Positions 17,088 to 27,692 are shown, numbered from the stretch's first letter. The stretch is 55,615 nucleotides of DNA from a bacterium (GCA_014802725.1 JAAVBS010000005.1:1-55615); one strand, 5' to 3'. Numbers and translations are program-made. The notes: generated by a model from the sequence alone, not told the origin.

Positions 17088-18289
17088 TAATGCATAATCG
17101 CCGTAATCGGGCGGTGGTCGGAATAATCCACGGCACCCACTTCAAAATGAAGGGTTTCCAAACGCGCGTCCGTTTGGTCTGAAACCTTGCCGGTGGCGCG
17201 GTCAAGCGCGGCGCGATAGAAAATGTAGTCGATGCGGTAGGCCGGAAAGAAGCCGCTGTAGGTGCGGCCGAGCCCCACGCCGCGTTCCATAAAGGCGTCT
17301 TTCAGCCCTTTGCCCAGCGTGTGGTAAGCGTAAGAAACCGGATTTTCGTTCATGTCGCCGCAAATCAAGAGACGGTAAGGGCAGGTGGCTGCATGGGCCT
17401 TGATTTGCCGCACCTGTCCGGCGTGTATGCGGGCGGCCCGGCTCACTTTACGCGCTATTTTGCCGGCCTCGGCCTTATACGAAACCGATTCGTCCAGCGG
17501 TTTGTTCAGCAGTTCGTGGTACAGTGCCTTGTCGTGGTCGTCGAAACGCAGCGAAGCCAAGTGGAATGTATATACACGTAGCGTGTCGCCGCCCGGCAGT
17601 TGCAGGTCGGCATACAGCGCATCGATCGGCGACAGCCCCGGCACCGTGTCTTGCCGCAGAATCGGAAAGCGCGAGAAGACCGCGTTGCCGAAATAAAAGC
17701 GGGCGTTCTCCTGCAGGCGCGTATGGTGGCGGTAGCCGGCTTTCCGCAAGGTTTCGCGTATGCGGAAACGTTGGTCTTTGCTCTCGTAGTATTCCTGCAA
17801 GCACAGGATGTCGGCTTCCTCCACGCCGACATAGGCTGCGATGCGGTCTTTGCGTCCGTTGCGGTCGTCCTGCTGTGCGTAGTAGCCGAACAGGCAGACG
17901 TTGTACGACAACACCTTGAATTCGCTCGGCCGCGTGGCGGAGGTCATGCGGTTGTCGTCGCGCCGCGTGCGGTCGTTATGGGGCAGCCGTACCAGCAGTC
18001 CGAGGTTATGGAAGTTGAGCAGGATGGCCGCGAAAAAAATCAGACAGCGTTTCTTGAAAAAAAACAGATAGACGATGCCGAGGGCCGCGGAGGCCAGCAC
18101 GAGCCAAGGGAAAGCGAGCCCCAACAGGCTTGTGATGCCGAAGCGTCCGGGCGGTATATAGCCGCACAGGAAAGTCCCGACGAGCCCCAGCGGCACGATG
18201 CCTGTCACCAGGAGCAACAGCGCGCCTAACCAAGAGACGCGGCGCGGTCTGTCCGTCGTTTTTTTCTTATGCCCTCCGGCTTTTCCCAT
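17084..18289 (-). CDS. Endonuclease/exonuclease/phosphatase family protein with N-terminal TM segments
   Basis: 'FKVLSYNVCLFGYYAQQDD', 'ADILCLQEYYESKDQRF', 'LLICGDMNENPVSYAYHTL', 'DYSDHRPITAIM'. Confidence 0.88.
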   Translation of the reverse strand: MGKAGGHKKKTTDRPRRVSWLGALLLLVTGIVPLGLVGTFLCGYIPPGRFGITSLLGLAFPWLVLASAALGIVYLFFFKKRCLIFFAAILLNFHNLGLLVRLPHNDRTRRDDNRMTSATRPSEFKVLSYNVCLFGYYAQQDDRNGRKDRIAAYVGVEEADILCLQEYYESKDQRFRIRETLRKAGYRHHTRLQENARFYFGNAVFSRFPILRQDTVPGLSPIDALYADLQLPGGDTLRVYTFHLASLRFDDHDKALYHELLNKPLDESVSYKAEAGKIARKVSRAARIHAGQVRQIKAHAATCPYRLLICGDMNENPVSYAYHTLGKGLKDAFMERGVGLGRTYSGFFPAYRIDYIFYRAALDRATGKVSDQTDARLETLHFEVGAVDYSDHRPITAIMHY

Positions 18290-18324
18290 ATAGCAAAGAT
18301 ACGAATAAGCGAGAACAAAGCAAA
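18290..18324 (-). promoter_or_regulatory. TTTG-N19-TATCTTTG promoter 4 nt before EEP gene ATG
   Basis: Plus strand CAAAGATA (18294-18301) and CAAA (18321-18324), 19-nt spacer. Confidence 0.8.
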
Positions 18325-18360
18325 TCATTAAAAAAAACGCTACTTTTGCATTCTCTTTGT

Positions 18361-19413
18361 ATGGTAGCGATGGAAAGTCAGAAAACGGTGCCGGATTTTG
18401 AAGCGCGTTTGGCCGCTTGGGATGCCATAGGGGCGTATTGGCGCGCGCAAGCCGCCGCCGACCCGCTCTGGCGGGCGGCTTGCGAAGCCGCCGTGGCCGC
18501 CCAGCCGTTCTTTACGGCCGACAACATCGCCTATGCCACGGCGGCTTGGGCTGAGGCCCTGCGCGCCGACCGCCTGCGCGACTGGTGGACGGCCGAAACG
18601 GGGGCGGAAACCCGTCTGCGGCCGGGCACGGTGGCCGTCATCATGGCCGGGAACCTGCCGTGGGTGGGGTTGCACGACGTGCTGTCGGTGTCGCTCTCCG
18701 GTTGCCGGTTGCTGTTGAAGCCCTCCGCCAAAGACCGCCCGCTTTGGGAATTCTGGTCGCGGAAACTGTGGCCGTATCCGGAATCCGTGACGCTGGTGCC
18801 CGATATGGCCGGTTTGGCGTTCGACGCCGTTATCGCCACGGGTAGCGACAACAGTTACCGCTACTTTGACTACAGTTTCCGCGGCAAGCCCGCCTTGTTG
18901 CGCCATCACCGCACGTCCTGCGCCGTCTTGACCGGAGGCGAGGACGATGCCCGCTTGGCCGGCCTATGGGAAGACATGCTCCGCTATTACGGTTTGGGGT
19001 GCCGCAACGTTTCCAAACTGTTCGTGCCGCGCCGTTTCAATTGGGAACGCTTTATGGCCGTAGGGCGGCGCGGCGGCTGGATGCGTCTGCTCGACAACGA
19101 AGCCTACGCCCATAACTACCGCCGCCGCAAGGCCTTGTTGGATATGCAGGGTTGGCCGTACCGCGACGGCGGGGCGGTGCTGTTCGAAGAGGGGGCGGGG
19201 GCGCCCGGTATAGGCTCCGTTTCGTATGCGGTCTATGACGATGCGGCGCAGGCGGCGGCCTGGATGGTGGCGGCTGGCCCTGAAGCCTGGCAGTGCATCG
19301 TGGGGGAGGGCGACGGCCTCGTGCCGTTCGGCCGCGCCCAACGTCCGACGCTTACCGATTATGCCGACGGTGTTTCGATTCCGGTCTTTTTGAAAGAAAA
19401 CTTTGCAATTTGA
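18361..19413 (+). CDS. Acyl-CoA reductase (LuxC family)
   Basis: '[46 protein letters not shown]', '[15 protein letters not shown]'; start may be 18370. Confidence 0.8.
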   Translation: MVAMESQKTVPDFEARLAAWDAIGAYWRAQAAADPLWRAACEAAVAAQPFFTADNIAYATAAWAEALRADRLRDWWTAETGAETRLRPGTVAVIMAGNLPWVGLHDVLSVSLSGCRLLLKPSAKDRPLWEFWSRKLWPYPESVTLVPDMAGLAFDAVIATGSDNSYRYFDYSFRGKPALLRHHRTSCAVLTGGEDDARLAGLWEDMLRYYGLGCRNVSKLFVPRRFNWERFMAVGRRGGWMRLLDNEAYAHNYRRRKALLDMQGWPYRDGGAVLFEEGAGAPGIGSVSYAVYDDAAQAAAWMVAAGPEAWQCIVGEGDGLVPFGRAQRPTLTDYADGVSIPVFLKENFAI

Positions 19414-19432
19414 GAAAAAAAGTTTACTTTTG
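19402..19432 (+). promoter_or_regulatory. TTTG-N19-TACTTTTG promoter for rpmE2
   Basis: TTTG 19402-19405, TACTTTTG 19425-19432. Confidence 0.85.
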
Positions 19433-19465
19433 CACCCCTTAAACAGCAGAAAATACGATACAGAT

Positions 19466-19735
19466 ATGAAAAAAGACATCCACCCCGAGAATTATAGACC
19501 TGTGGTTTTCAAAGACATGTCTAACGATTACGCGTTCCTGTGCAAATCTACGATACAGACGAAAGACACGATCAAGTGGGAAGACGGCAACGAATACCCG
19601 TTGGTAAAGTTGGAAATCTCCAGCGCCTCGCATCCGTTCTTCACCGGCAAGGTTAAACTGGTGGATACGGCCGGTCGCGTAGATAAGTTCATGAACAAGT
19701 ACCAGAAACACATGGACCGCAAGAAAGCCAACTAA
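19466..19735 (+). CDS. rpmE2: 50S ribosomal protein L31 type B
   Basis: '[62 protein letters not shown]'. Confidence 0.95.
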   Translation: MKKDIHPENYRPVVFKDMSNDYAFLCKSTIQTKDTIKWEDGNEYPLVKLEISSASHPFFTGKVKLVDTAGRVDKFMNKYQKHMDRKKAN

Positions 19736-19765
19736 GACGGCGTGTCTTAGGCTTTCATACCATAG

Positions 19766-19796
19766 AGAGGCGGAATCGTAAGGTTCCGCCTCTTTT
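19766..19796 (+). terminator. Rho-independent terminator after rpmE2
   Basis: AGAGGCGGAA TCGTAAGG TTCCGCCTCT TTT. Confidence 0.85.
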
Positions 19797-19920
19797 GCTA
19801 TCAACCGTCTCCGTCGCCCGGCGGCGCCTCCTGCCAACCTTCTGCCATTAAGGCGGCCGGCGGTTTTTGGCATACTTTTGGATAATGGATTATTAAGGTG
19901 CATAAAACACATAGACGGTT

Positions 19921-21087
19921 ATGAATTATATCCTTTTCGATGACGTGCAGCTCCGGCAGCAACTGTTGCCGTTCACGTTCACGCGGCCGATCGCCGACAT
20001 CCGCCTCGGTATCGATACGATTCGCGAGAAATGGGAACGCTTTTTGGGACAGGAAGTCTCTATCCTGACGGAAACCTATCTATCGGAAAAATATCCGCTC
20101 CGTCAGGCCGACGACAATATCCTGATCAATGCGGCCGTTTTGCCGGATAAAGCGTTGGTTCAGACCGTTATGGCATTAAAGGTGAATCAGGCCTTGTCGA
20201 GCGAGGATTTGATTATCGCGCACCGTATCAAGGGCGGGATGGCGGAAGGCGAGACGGTGACGGAAGAAATCGAATACGAACGGCCGGTACGCTTTATCGA
20301 AAACAACTGGGATATCTTCCTGCTCAATGCCGGGCAGATTAAACTAGATGTGCCGGCCTTGACCGCCGGCCGTAAAAGCCAGCCGCTTTCGGCCACCAAC
20401 CGCGTCATCGGGGGCGAAAACATCTTTGTGGAGCCGGGCGCGCGCGTCGAGATGGCGATGCTCAACGCTTCGGAGGGGCCGATTTACATCGGTAAGGACG
20501 CCGAAATTATGGAGGGCGCGATGCTGCGCGGCCCGTTGGTGGTGGGCGAGGCCTCCGTCATCAAGATGGGTGCCAAAATCTACGGCGGCACCACGATAGG
20601 CCCGCACTGCAAGGTGGGCGGCGAGGTCAGCAATGCCGTCATCTTCGGCTACTCCAACAAGGCGCATGACGGCTTTCTCGGCAACGCCGTCTTGGGCGAG
20701 TGGTGCAATCTGGGCGCCGACACCAATAATTCCAACCTCAAGAACGATTACAGCACCGTCAAGGTGTGGAGCTACGCCGCCGATGCCTTCGTGCCCACCG
20801 GCGAGCAGTTCTGCGGCCTGTTCATGGGCGACCATTCCAAGACGGCCATCAATACGATGTTCAATACGGGCACCGTGGTCGGCGTGAGCGCGAACGTGGC
20901 CGCCGCCGGTTTCCCGCGTCAGTTCATCCCGTCGTTTACATGGGCGGGCAAGCCTTATCCCATCGACAAGGCGTTGGAAACGGCGCGTCAGATGTACGGC
21001 CGGCGTCACAAAACGCTGACCGAAGCGGACGAGGCCATTCTCCGCGAGGTTTACGAGACCACGCATCACAACCGTAATAAGAAGTAA
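19921..21087 (+). CDS. GlmU-like sugar nucleotidyltransferase/acyltransferase family (Bacteroidota type)
   Basis: 'MNYILFDDVQLRQQLLPFTFTRPIADIRLGIDTIREKWE' and left-handed beta-helix 'GPIYIGKDAEIMEGAMLRGPLVVGEASVIKMGAKIYGGTTIGPHCKVGGE'. Confidence 0.88.
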   Translation: MNYILFDDVQLRQQLLPFTFTRPIADIRLGIDTIREKWERFLGQEVSILTETYLSEKYPLRQADDNILINAAVLPDKALVQTVMALKVNQALSSEDLIIAHRIKGGMAEGETVTEEIEYERPVRFIENNWDIFLLNAGQIKLDVPALTAGRKSQPLSATNRVIGGENIFVEPGARVEMAMLNASEGPIYIGKDAEIMEGAMLRGPLVVGEASVIKMGAKIYGGTTIGPHCKVGGEVSNAVIFGYSNKAHDGFLGNAVLGEWCNLGADTNNSNLKNDYSTVKVWSYAADAFVPTGEQFCGLFMGDHSKTAINTMFNTGTVVGVSANVAAAGFPRQFIPSFTWAGKPYPIDKALETARQMYGRRHKTLTEADEAILREVYETTHHNRNKK

Positions 21088-21091
21088 ATCC

Positions 21092-23569
21092 ATGAAAATC
21101 AAAATAGAAAACGTACGTTCCCTGCAAGAGGGAACCGAAGACGGCTCGCCCGAATACATCCCGTTGCTCAACGCCGAAGAGGAGGAACATCTCAATAAGG
21201 TGGAAATCCCGGAAGAATTGCCCATTCTGACGTTGCGCAACAACGTGCTGTTTCCGGGGCTCGTGTTGCCCATTACGGTGGGGCGCAACAAGTCGATTCA
21301 GCTTGTGCGCGAGGCTTATAAGGAACACCGGCCCATCGGGGTGGTGGCGCAGAAAGACAAAGACAGCGAAGACCCGCAGGAAAAAGACTTATATAAGGTA
21401 GGCACGCTGGCCGTCATCATCAAGAACCTGCAGATGCCGGACGGCAACAATATGCTGATTCTGCAAGGCAAGCGCCGGTTCAGGCTCAAGAAAGTGGTGC
21501 GGAATACGCCCTATATGATGGCCGAAACCGAAGCTTACGACGATACCGAGCCCAAGAAAGTCAGCAAGACGTTCAACGCCATGTTGGCCACGGTCAAGGA
21601 TTTGTTCCGTCAGATGCTTTCGCTTTCGCCCTCTTTGCCGTCCGAGGCCGAATTCGCGCTCAACAACATCGACAGCCCTACCGTGTTGCTGTATTTCATG
21701 GCCTCGCTCATGAACCTTTCGCAACAGGAAAAACAGCGGCTGTTGGAACAACGCAAGCTCGTGGACCGCGCCAGCGCATTGTTGGGCTATATGAACCGCG
21801 AGTTGCAGATGCTCGAATTGCGCAACAAGATCCAAACCAAGGTACGGTCCGATTTGGACAAGCAACAACGCGAATACGTGCTCAACCAGCAGCTCAAGAC
21901 GATACAGGAGGAGTTGGGCGGCAGCCCGTCGGAGCAAGATATCAAGGAATTGCAGGCCAAGGCCGAGAAAAAGGTTTGGGATAAGGAAGTGCAGGCCGTT
22001 TTTGAAAAGGAACTCATGAAACTGGAACGGACGCACGCGATGTCGCCCGAATATGCCGTTCAGCTGAATTACCTGCATACGCTCGTCGATTTGCCGTGGG
22101 GCAAATACACGCCCGACCGTTTCGAATTGGCCAAGGTGCGGGCCGTGTTGGACGAAGACCATTTCGGCCTTGACAAGGTCAAGGAGCGTATCCTGTCGTA
22201 TATGGCCGTGGTCAAGTTGCGCGGCGATATGAAAGCCCCGATACTCTGTCTGTATGGCCCGCCCGGCGTGGGTAAGACGTCGTTGGGCAAGTCCATCGCG
22301 CGGGCGATGGGCCGCCGCTATGTACGCATGTCGTTGGGCGGTCTGCGCGACGAGGCCGAAATCCGCGGGCACCGGCGCACCTATATCGGCGCGGTGCCGG
22401 GGCGCATCCTCAAGAACATGAGCAAGGCGCAGACCTCCAACCCCGTTTTCGTATTGGACGAAATAGACAAGGTGGCCGGCCTGAGCTATAGCGGCGACCC
22501 CTCGTCGGCCTTGTTGGAAGTGTTGGATCCTGAGCAGAACACGCATTTTCACGATAATTTCCTTGAAGTCGATTACGACCTCTCCAAAGTGCTGTTCATC
22601 GCCACGGCCAACGACCTCGGCCAAATGCATCCGGCCTTGCTCGACCGCATGGAACTCATCGAAGTGCCGGGTTATGTCGTGGAGGAAAAATTGGAAATCG
22701 CCAAGAAACACCTGATTCCGAAGATTTTGAAAGAACACGGCTTGAGCGGCCGTTGGCTGGAATTGCCGGACGCGGTGCTCGAATACCTTATTACGCGTTA
22801 CACGCGCGAGTCGGGCGTTCGGCAGTTGGAAAAACGCATCGCCGAAATCGTGCGGTTCAAGGCGCGGGAGTGGGTCGAAAGCCCGGCGTTCAAGGGTTCG
22901 TCCGCCAAGGCTGCGCGTGGCGGCAAAGCCAAATCGGTCTTGACCCAAGAAGCCGTGCGCGGGATTTTGGGACCGGAGTCGGCACAGCACGACAGCCGCC
23001 TCAAACAGGATACGGTGGGTGTGGTGGCCGGCCTATCGTGGAGCCGCACGGGCGGCGACATCCTGTTTATCGAAGCCTCGCTCTCGAAGGGCAAGGGCGG
23101 CTTGCACCTGACCGGCAACCTGGGGGACGTAATGAAGGAATCGGCCACGCTGGCCTACGAATACCTTAAGACGCACGCTGAAGAACTGGGCATTGCGTGG
23201 AAGGCCGTCGAAGGGCAGGATGTCTATGTGCACGTGCCCGAGGGCGCCATTCCTAAAGACGGCCCTTCGGCGGGCATCGCGCTGTTTACGGCCATGCTGT
23301 CGGCCTTTACGGGGCGCAAGGTGCGTGCCGACATCGCGATGACGGGCGAAATCACGTTGCGCGGACAGGTATTGCCCGTGGGCGGGCTCAAGGAAAAGAT
23401 ACTGGCCGCCCGTCGCGCCAACATCAAAGAGGTGATTCTTTGCAAGGAGAACCGACCGCAGATAGAAGAGATACCGGCGCGCTACACGCAAGATTTACAG
23501 TTCCATTATGTGGATAAGGTGGCGGACGTTTGGCCGCGTGCGTTGCAAGGGGCAAAGAAAATTCGTTGA
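21092..23569 (+). CDS. lon: Endopeptidase La (Lon protease)
   Basis: '[55 protein letters not shown]', '[24 protein letters not shown]'. Confidence 0.97.
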   Translation: MKIKIENVRSLQEGTEDGSPEYIPLLNAEEEEHLNKVEIPEELPILTLRNNVLFPGLVLPITVGRNKSIQLVREAYKEHRPIGVVAQKDKDSEDPQEKDLYKVGTLAVIIKNLQMPDGNNMLILQGKRRFRLKKVVRNTPYMMAETEAYDDTEPKKVSKTFNAMLATVKDLFRQMLSLSPSLPSEAEFALNNIDSPTVLLYFMASLMNLSQQEKQRLLEQRKLVDRASALLGYMNRELQMLELRNKIQTKVRSDLDKQQREYVLNQQLKTIQEELGGSPSEQDIKELQAKAEKKVWDKEVQAVFEKELMKLERTHAMSPEYAVQLNYLHTLVDLPWGKYTPDRFELAKVRAVLDEDHFGLDKVKERILSYMAVVKLRGDMKAPILCLYGPPGVGKTSLGKSIARAMGRRYVRMSLGGLRDEAEIRGHRRTYIGAVPGRILKNMSKAQTSNPVFVLDEIDKVAGLSYSGDPSSALLEVLDPEQNTHFHDNFLEVDYDLSKVLFIATANDLGQMHPALLDRMELIEVPGYVVEEKLEIAKKHLIPKILKEHGLSGRWLELPDAVLEYLITRYTRESGVRQLEKRIAEIVRFKAREWVESPAFKGSSAKAARGGKAKSVLTQEAVRGILGPESAQHDSRLKQDTVGVVAGLSWSRTGGDILFIEASLSKGKGGLHLTGNLGDVMKESATLAYEYLKTHAEELGIAWKAVEGQDVYVHVPEGAIPKDGPSAGIALFTAMLSAFTGRKVRADIAMTGEITLRGQVLPVGGLKEKILAARRANIKEVILCKENRPQIEEIPARYTQDLQFHYVDKVADVWPRALQGAKKIR

Positions 23570-23649
23570 AATTCAAAAAAAGTTTTTATATTTGTGATGC
23601 GTAAAAAAGTGGAACGTTTAAACTAAGAAAATTTAATACTTAAAAACCA

Positions 23650-25071
23650 ATGAAAAAACTATTGACAGTTTTGTGTGTGGCGGCTTTCGGTATCGGGGCT
23701 GTCGCGCAGGCACAGGTTGTACAGGCCGATGGTATCATTCGGACGCAACCGAACAGACTTAAGGAAAATGCGGCTGATATTGTCGGCTTACCGGTCATGT
23801 CTGACGTTTCGGGGCAATTGAAGGATGCAACGGATGACTTCGATACGCTTCGTTGGCATCCGGAGTACTATCAGGAAGACTGCCGGACTGGTATCTATTC
23901 AACGTATTATAGCCAACAAGGTATGTTCGGAGAAGAAGTGGTACCTGGGTGTTTCAGTCCCTATCTGAATGGTACGGGCGAGGTCGGCGCAACGTTTCAG
24001 ACTGAGGCGGGTGTTTATGATACGTATGCCGGTATTGATTTGACGAACGCTTGGGTTGTAGGTGCATATGCAATCGTTTGTCGTATGGGCAATACCATCG
24101 GTTGGGAGCGTGTTCGGGATTCGCTCGGTATTTTTAACCCGGCTTATATTAATAATTATAATGGTGTGGCGGTACCGGATATGCCGTTCAAATTAATCGG
24201 TTATCCGGAGGTAACGCCACAGCGGGTCTTTAAAAGTTATACCGAGATGATTATGGATAAAAAAGATCCGGTTTATATTACGGTGGAAATGCCGACAAGC
24301 ATTAAGGATCGTGCTGAAACAACGGATGAGTTGTATCTTCGGTATGAACCGAGAAAAGCGGATGATGGACGTGATGCGCCCACTTATTATGGTGTCGGTG
24401 GTCTGTTCAGCAATAAGTCGTTCTCGGCTGCGAAGAATTTCGGTATTTCTTTCTGCGCTAATTTGACGGGCAATAAGACGTATGATTCGTTGTGGAATTA
24501 TAATATCGGGGCTAAATCCAACGATGAATGTAGTTTTTATGAAGCATGGTCGGTTTGGCAACGGTTTGATTTCTCTAATCATGAGACCAACTGGGTCGGT
24601 TTTTGGAATTTGGATGAATCGGATTTGGATGTAAACTTGCCTTGGTTTCCCGAGAATGACGATGATCCGAGCGGCTTTGCGCCTCCCGGGTCTCCGCAAA
24701 TCGAAAATGGCGAACACAACAGCTTGTTCGTTTATAATCACTGCTTGTTGAGATTAAGCGAAGGAACGCACTATAAGCCGTCACTTTACCCGATTATTCA
24801 ATATCGTTCGGCCGCGAACGAAAGCAATCAGGCCGCTTATGCGCAGACGGTTTCCGTTTATCCTTTGCCGGCTACCGACAAGGCAAATATCGTGGCTTTG
24901 GATCCGATGCGCAAAGTGGAGATTTACAATATGGCCGGTGCGTTGCTCAAGGTTATCGATATGAACGAGAATGTGTTTGAACTTGATGTGACCGCTTTTA
25001 CACCGGGGGCGTATGTCGCCAAGATTACGACCGAAAAAGGTGTGGCTAGCAAGAAATTGGTGATAAAATAA
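23650..25071 (+). CDS. Secreted protein of unknown function with signal peptide and T9SS type A sorting domain
   Basis: 'MKKLLTVLCVAAFGIGAVAQAQ'; C-term 'VSVYPLPATDKANIVALDPMRKVEIYNMAGALLKVIDMNENVFELDVTAFTPGAYVAKITTEKGVASKKLVIK'; -7 box TATATTTG at 23587. Confidence 0.85.
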   Translation: MKKLLTVLCVAAFGIGAVAQAQVVQADGIIRTQPNRLKENAADIVGLPVMSDVSGQLKDATDDFDTLRWHPEYYQEDCRTGIYSTYYSQQGMFGEEVVPGCFSPYLNGTGEVGATFQTEAGVYDTYAGIDLTNAWVVGAYAIVCRMGNTIGWERVRDSLGIFNPAYINNYNGVAVPDMPFKLIGYPEVTPQRVFKSYTEMIMDKKDPVYITVEMPTSIKDRAETTDELYLRYEPRKADDGRDAPTYYGVGGLFSNKSFSAAKNFGISFCANLTGNKTYDSLWNYNIGAKSNDECSFYEAWSVWQRFDFSNHETNWVGFWNLDESDLDVNLPWFPENDDDPSGFAPPGSPQIENGEHNSLFVYNHCLLRLSEGTHYKPSLYPIIQYRSAANESNQAAYAQTVSVYPLPATDKANIVALDPMRKVEIYNMAGALLKVIDMNENVFELDVTAFTPGAYVAKITTEKGVASKKLVIK

Positions 25072-25112
25072 ACTGCACCGAATACAGAACGGGCTGGTCC
25101 CGATTCTGTAAT

Positions 25113-25150
25113 AAAAAAAGGGAAAGTGCCTTGTGCGCTTTCCCTTTTTT
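25113..25150. terminator. Rho-independent terminator between the T9SS cargo gene and truA
   Basis: AAAAAAA GGGAAAGTGC CTTGT GCGCTTTCCC TTTTTT. Confidence 0.85.
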
Positions 25151-25161
25151 CGTTTTATCCG

Positions 25162-25174
25162 TACCTTTGCGGGG
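25162..25174 (+). promoter_or_regulatory. -7 box TACCTTTG, 5 nt before truA GTG
   Basis: TACCTTTG 25162-25169; weak -33 (TTTC, 25139-25142) inside the terminator's 3' arm. Confidence 0.55.
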
Positions 25175-25969
25175 GTGAGACGTTTTTTTCTCCATATGGC
25201 GTATAACGGCCGCTCGTTCTGCGGTTGGCAGGTGCAACCCGGCGTGCCGAGCGTGCAGGGCGCGGTGGAACAGGCCTTGGCCGTGTTGTTCAAGACCCCC
25301 TTGCGGCTGACCGGTGCGGGACGGACCGATACGGGCGTGCATGCCGTTTCGTACTACGCGCATTTCGATGTAGAGGAAGACGTGTGGGTGGCCGCGGTCG
25401 CGCGCGGCGAAAAGGCGGCGGGCGCGGTCTTGACCGAGGTGTACGCACATTGGGTCTATCAACTGAATGCGTTGGTGGGGCCGGACATCGCCCTCTACCG
25501 GCTGTTCGAAGTGCCACTCGACCGTCACGCGCGTTTCTCGGCTGTGGAACGGACCTACCGTTATTATATTCATTTGATTAAAAATCCGTTTATTGCGGAA
25601 AGCAGTCACTTCGTGCGGCAGTCTGTGGACGTGGCCGCCATGCGCGCGGCCGCGGCCTTGCTCGTGGGGCAACGCGACTTCAGCGCGTTCGAGAAGTTGC
25701 ACGGCGCGGACAGTTCGCATATCTGCGACCTGCGGCGGGCCGAGATACAGGACTTGGGGGAAGGACGCTATTGTTTCGTGTTCTCGGCCGACCGGTTCCT
25801 GCGCAATATGGTGCGCGCGATGGTGGGCACGCTGTTGGCCGTGGGGCAGGGGCGTTTCGCCGTGTCGGACGTGCCGGCCATTTTGGACGGCCGTGACCGC
25901 GGGCAGGCGGGAGAATCGGTACCTGGGCATGCGCTGTTCCTGCAAGAAGTGCGTTATCCGGATTGGTAA
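25175..25969 (+). CDS. truA: tRNA pseudouridine synthase A
   Basis: 'RRFFLHMAYNGRSFCGWQVQPGVPSVQGAVEQAL', 'LTGAGRTDTGVHAV'. Confidence 0.93.
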   Translation: MRRFFLHMAYNGRSFCGWQVQPGVPSVQGAVEQALAVLFKTPLRLTGAGRTDTGVHAVSYYAHFDVEEDVWVAAVARGEKAAGAVLTEVYAHWVYQLNALVGPDIALYRLFEVPLDRHARFSAVERTYRYYIHLIKNPFIAESSHFVRQSVDVAAMRAAAALLVGQRDFSAFEKLHGADSSHICDLRRAEIQDLGEGRYCFVFSADRFLRNMVRAMVGTLLAVGQGRFAVSDVPAILDGRDRGQAGESVPGHALFLQEVRYPDW

Positions 25970-25980
25970 AATAGATACAG

Positions 25981-27129
25981 ATGCTGTTGGATTGGGAAAC
26001 TTGGGGCTTGGAGCCGTTGGGCGAGGCCATGCAGTTGTCGTGTTTCGTCTTGATGATTATGACGCTCATGGAGTATGTCGCCATCAAGCGGCCCGCTGCA
26101 CGTTGGCAAATGCGCGCGGAGGGGCGGAGCGGCTGGCAGTCGGTCTGCATGGGGGCGTTGTTGGGCTGGATTCCGGGCTGTGTGGGCGGTTTCGCGGCCG
26201 TCAGTTTCTATACGCACGGCTTTTGGCGCTTCGGCGCGGTGCTGGCGGCTTCGGTCACGGCCCTCGGCGACGACGCGTTCCGGATGTGGGGCATGATGCC
26301 GGGGCTGACGTTCGAAATCAGCCTCGCTCTGACGGCCGCGGGCATCGGCTTGGGGCTGTTGGCCAACCGCATCCCGGCCTTGCGCCAATGGAAAACCCGC
26401 TCGCACGACCATTTGCAGACCCATGCGGAAGATTGTGCGGCGCACGGTCATCACCATCACCACCATGCCCACGAAACGGCGGCACCGTCGCAACCGGCCC
26501 GATACCGTTATCTGACGCTCGGCATCCGGCTATTGCTGCTGGCGGTCTTGCTGTGGTACACCGTCGGGCTGCTCGTCGATTTGCCCTGTTGGCACGCCGT
26601 CTGCGGCGCGGCACACGCGCATGCGCACGAAGGGCACGCACATGGCGAAGGTTGGGGCGAATGGCTGTTTGAAAACGGCCTGTTCCTGCTGTTGGGACTG
26701 GCCGCCATCGCGGTGCTGTGCCGCGCCGACGGGCATTTTATCAAGGAACATATTTGGGGGCACGTGGTCAAGGAACACTTTCTGTCGATTTTCCTGTGGA
26801 CGTTGGGTACGATTTACGTGCTGTTGTGTTGGGAAACCTTTGTGCCGGCCGGACAGACGGACGGCTTTTGGATGCGGCCGCTGTTTTGGATGTTGCTCGC
26901 ACTCGGCATCGGTTGGATTCCGTATTCCGGGCCGCATTTCCTGTTTGTCAAACTTTATGCGGCTTCCGTCGTTCCGTTGAGCGTGCTGTTGGTCAATGCC
27001 TTTGTGCAGGACGGGCATACGTCGCTCGTCTTATTGTCGGAGTCGCGCCGCCAATTCGTCTTACTCAAGGGTATCAAGAGCCTCGTGGCGATTCTGATAG
27101 GCCTTTTCGGGCTGTGGTGGGGATGCTGA
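25981..27129 (+). CDS. Putative 10-TM heavy-metal exporter / manganese transporter family (ArsP_2-like) with His-rich loops
   Basis: Many TM segments; 'GALLGWIPGCVGGFAAVSFYTHGFWRFGAVLAASVTALGDDAF'; 'HGHHHHHHAHE' and 'AHAHAHEGHAHGEG'. Confidence 0.75.
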   Translation: MLLDWETWGLEPLGEAMQLSCFVLMIMTLMEYVAIKRPAARWQMRAEGRSGWQSVCMGALLGWIPGCVGGFAAVSFYTHGFWRFGAVLAASVTALGDDAFRMWGMMPGLTFEISLALTAAGIGLGLLANRIPALRQWKTRSHDHLQTHAEDCAAHGHHHHHHAHETAAPSQPARYRYLTLGIRLLLLAVLLWYTVGLLVDLPCWHAVCGAAHAHAHEGHAHGEGWGEWLFENGLFLLLGLAAIAVLCRADGHFIKEHIWGHVVKEHFLSIFLWTLGTIYVLLCWETFVPAGQTDGFWMRPLFWMLLALGIGWIPYSGPHFLFVKLYAASVVPLSVLLVNAFVQDGHTSLVLLSESRRQFVLLKGIKSLVAILIGLFGLWWGC

Positions 27130-27137
27130 GGAGGGCG

Positions 27138-27686
27138 TTATTCCGCCTTTTGGAAAAAGCTGAAATGGACTTTGCCGTAACGTCGTTCCTGTTCAAAGTC
27201 GGGGCGTTGCGTAAAATCGTGCGCCTTGCCGTGTTCCAGAATGAACCGGCCGCCGGGTTTGAGCAGGCCGGAGGCTGCGACGAGTTCCGGCAGGGTGTCG
27301 AGAAAGGACGCATCGTAGGGCGGATCGGCGAAAATGAGGTCGAAGCGGGGCGCGCCGCCGACGGCCTTGCGTAGGTAATCGCAGACATCCTGCCGCAAGA
27401 CGCGCAGGTTCTCCATCTGCCAGGAGGCGGCCTGTTGGCGGATAAAATCCACGCAGGGGCCGTATTGATCCACGGCCAGCACTTCGGCCGCGCCCCGCGA
27501 GTAGAATTCAAACGAGATGCTGCCGATACCGGCGCATAAATCCAGCACGTGCAGGTCTTCCAGATCCATCAGGCTGTTGAGGATATTGAATAAACTTTCC
27601 TTGGCCATGTCGGTGGTGGGCCGGACCGGCAACCGGTCGGGGGCCTGAAACCGTCTTCCTTTGTAAAGACCGCTGATGATGCGCAT
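27138..27686 (-). CDS. rsmD: 16S rRNA (guanine(966)-N(2))-methyltransferase
   Basis: 'MRIISGLYKGRRFQAPDRLPVRPTTDMAKESLFNIL', 'LDLCAGIGSISFEFYSRGA', 'DLIFADPPYD'. Confidence 0.93.
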   Translation of the reverse strand: MRIISGLYKGRRFQAPDRLPVRPTTDMAKESLFNILNSLMDLEDLHVLDLCAGIGSISFEFYSRGAAEVLAVDQYGPCVDFIRQQAASWQMENLRVLRQDVCDYLRKAVGGAPRFDLIFADPPYDASFLDTLPELVAASGLLKPGGRFILEHGKAHDFTQRPDFEQERRYGKVHFSFFQKAE

Positions 27687-27692
27687 ATCGGT

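Noticed and set aside
21389-22990. 533-aa minus-strand ORF antisense to lon
   Set aside because: Shadow ORF; the plus strand is unambiguous Lon and the antisense product has no family resemblance.
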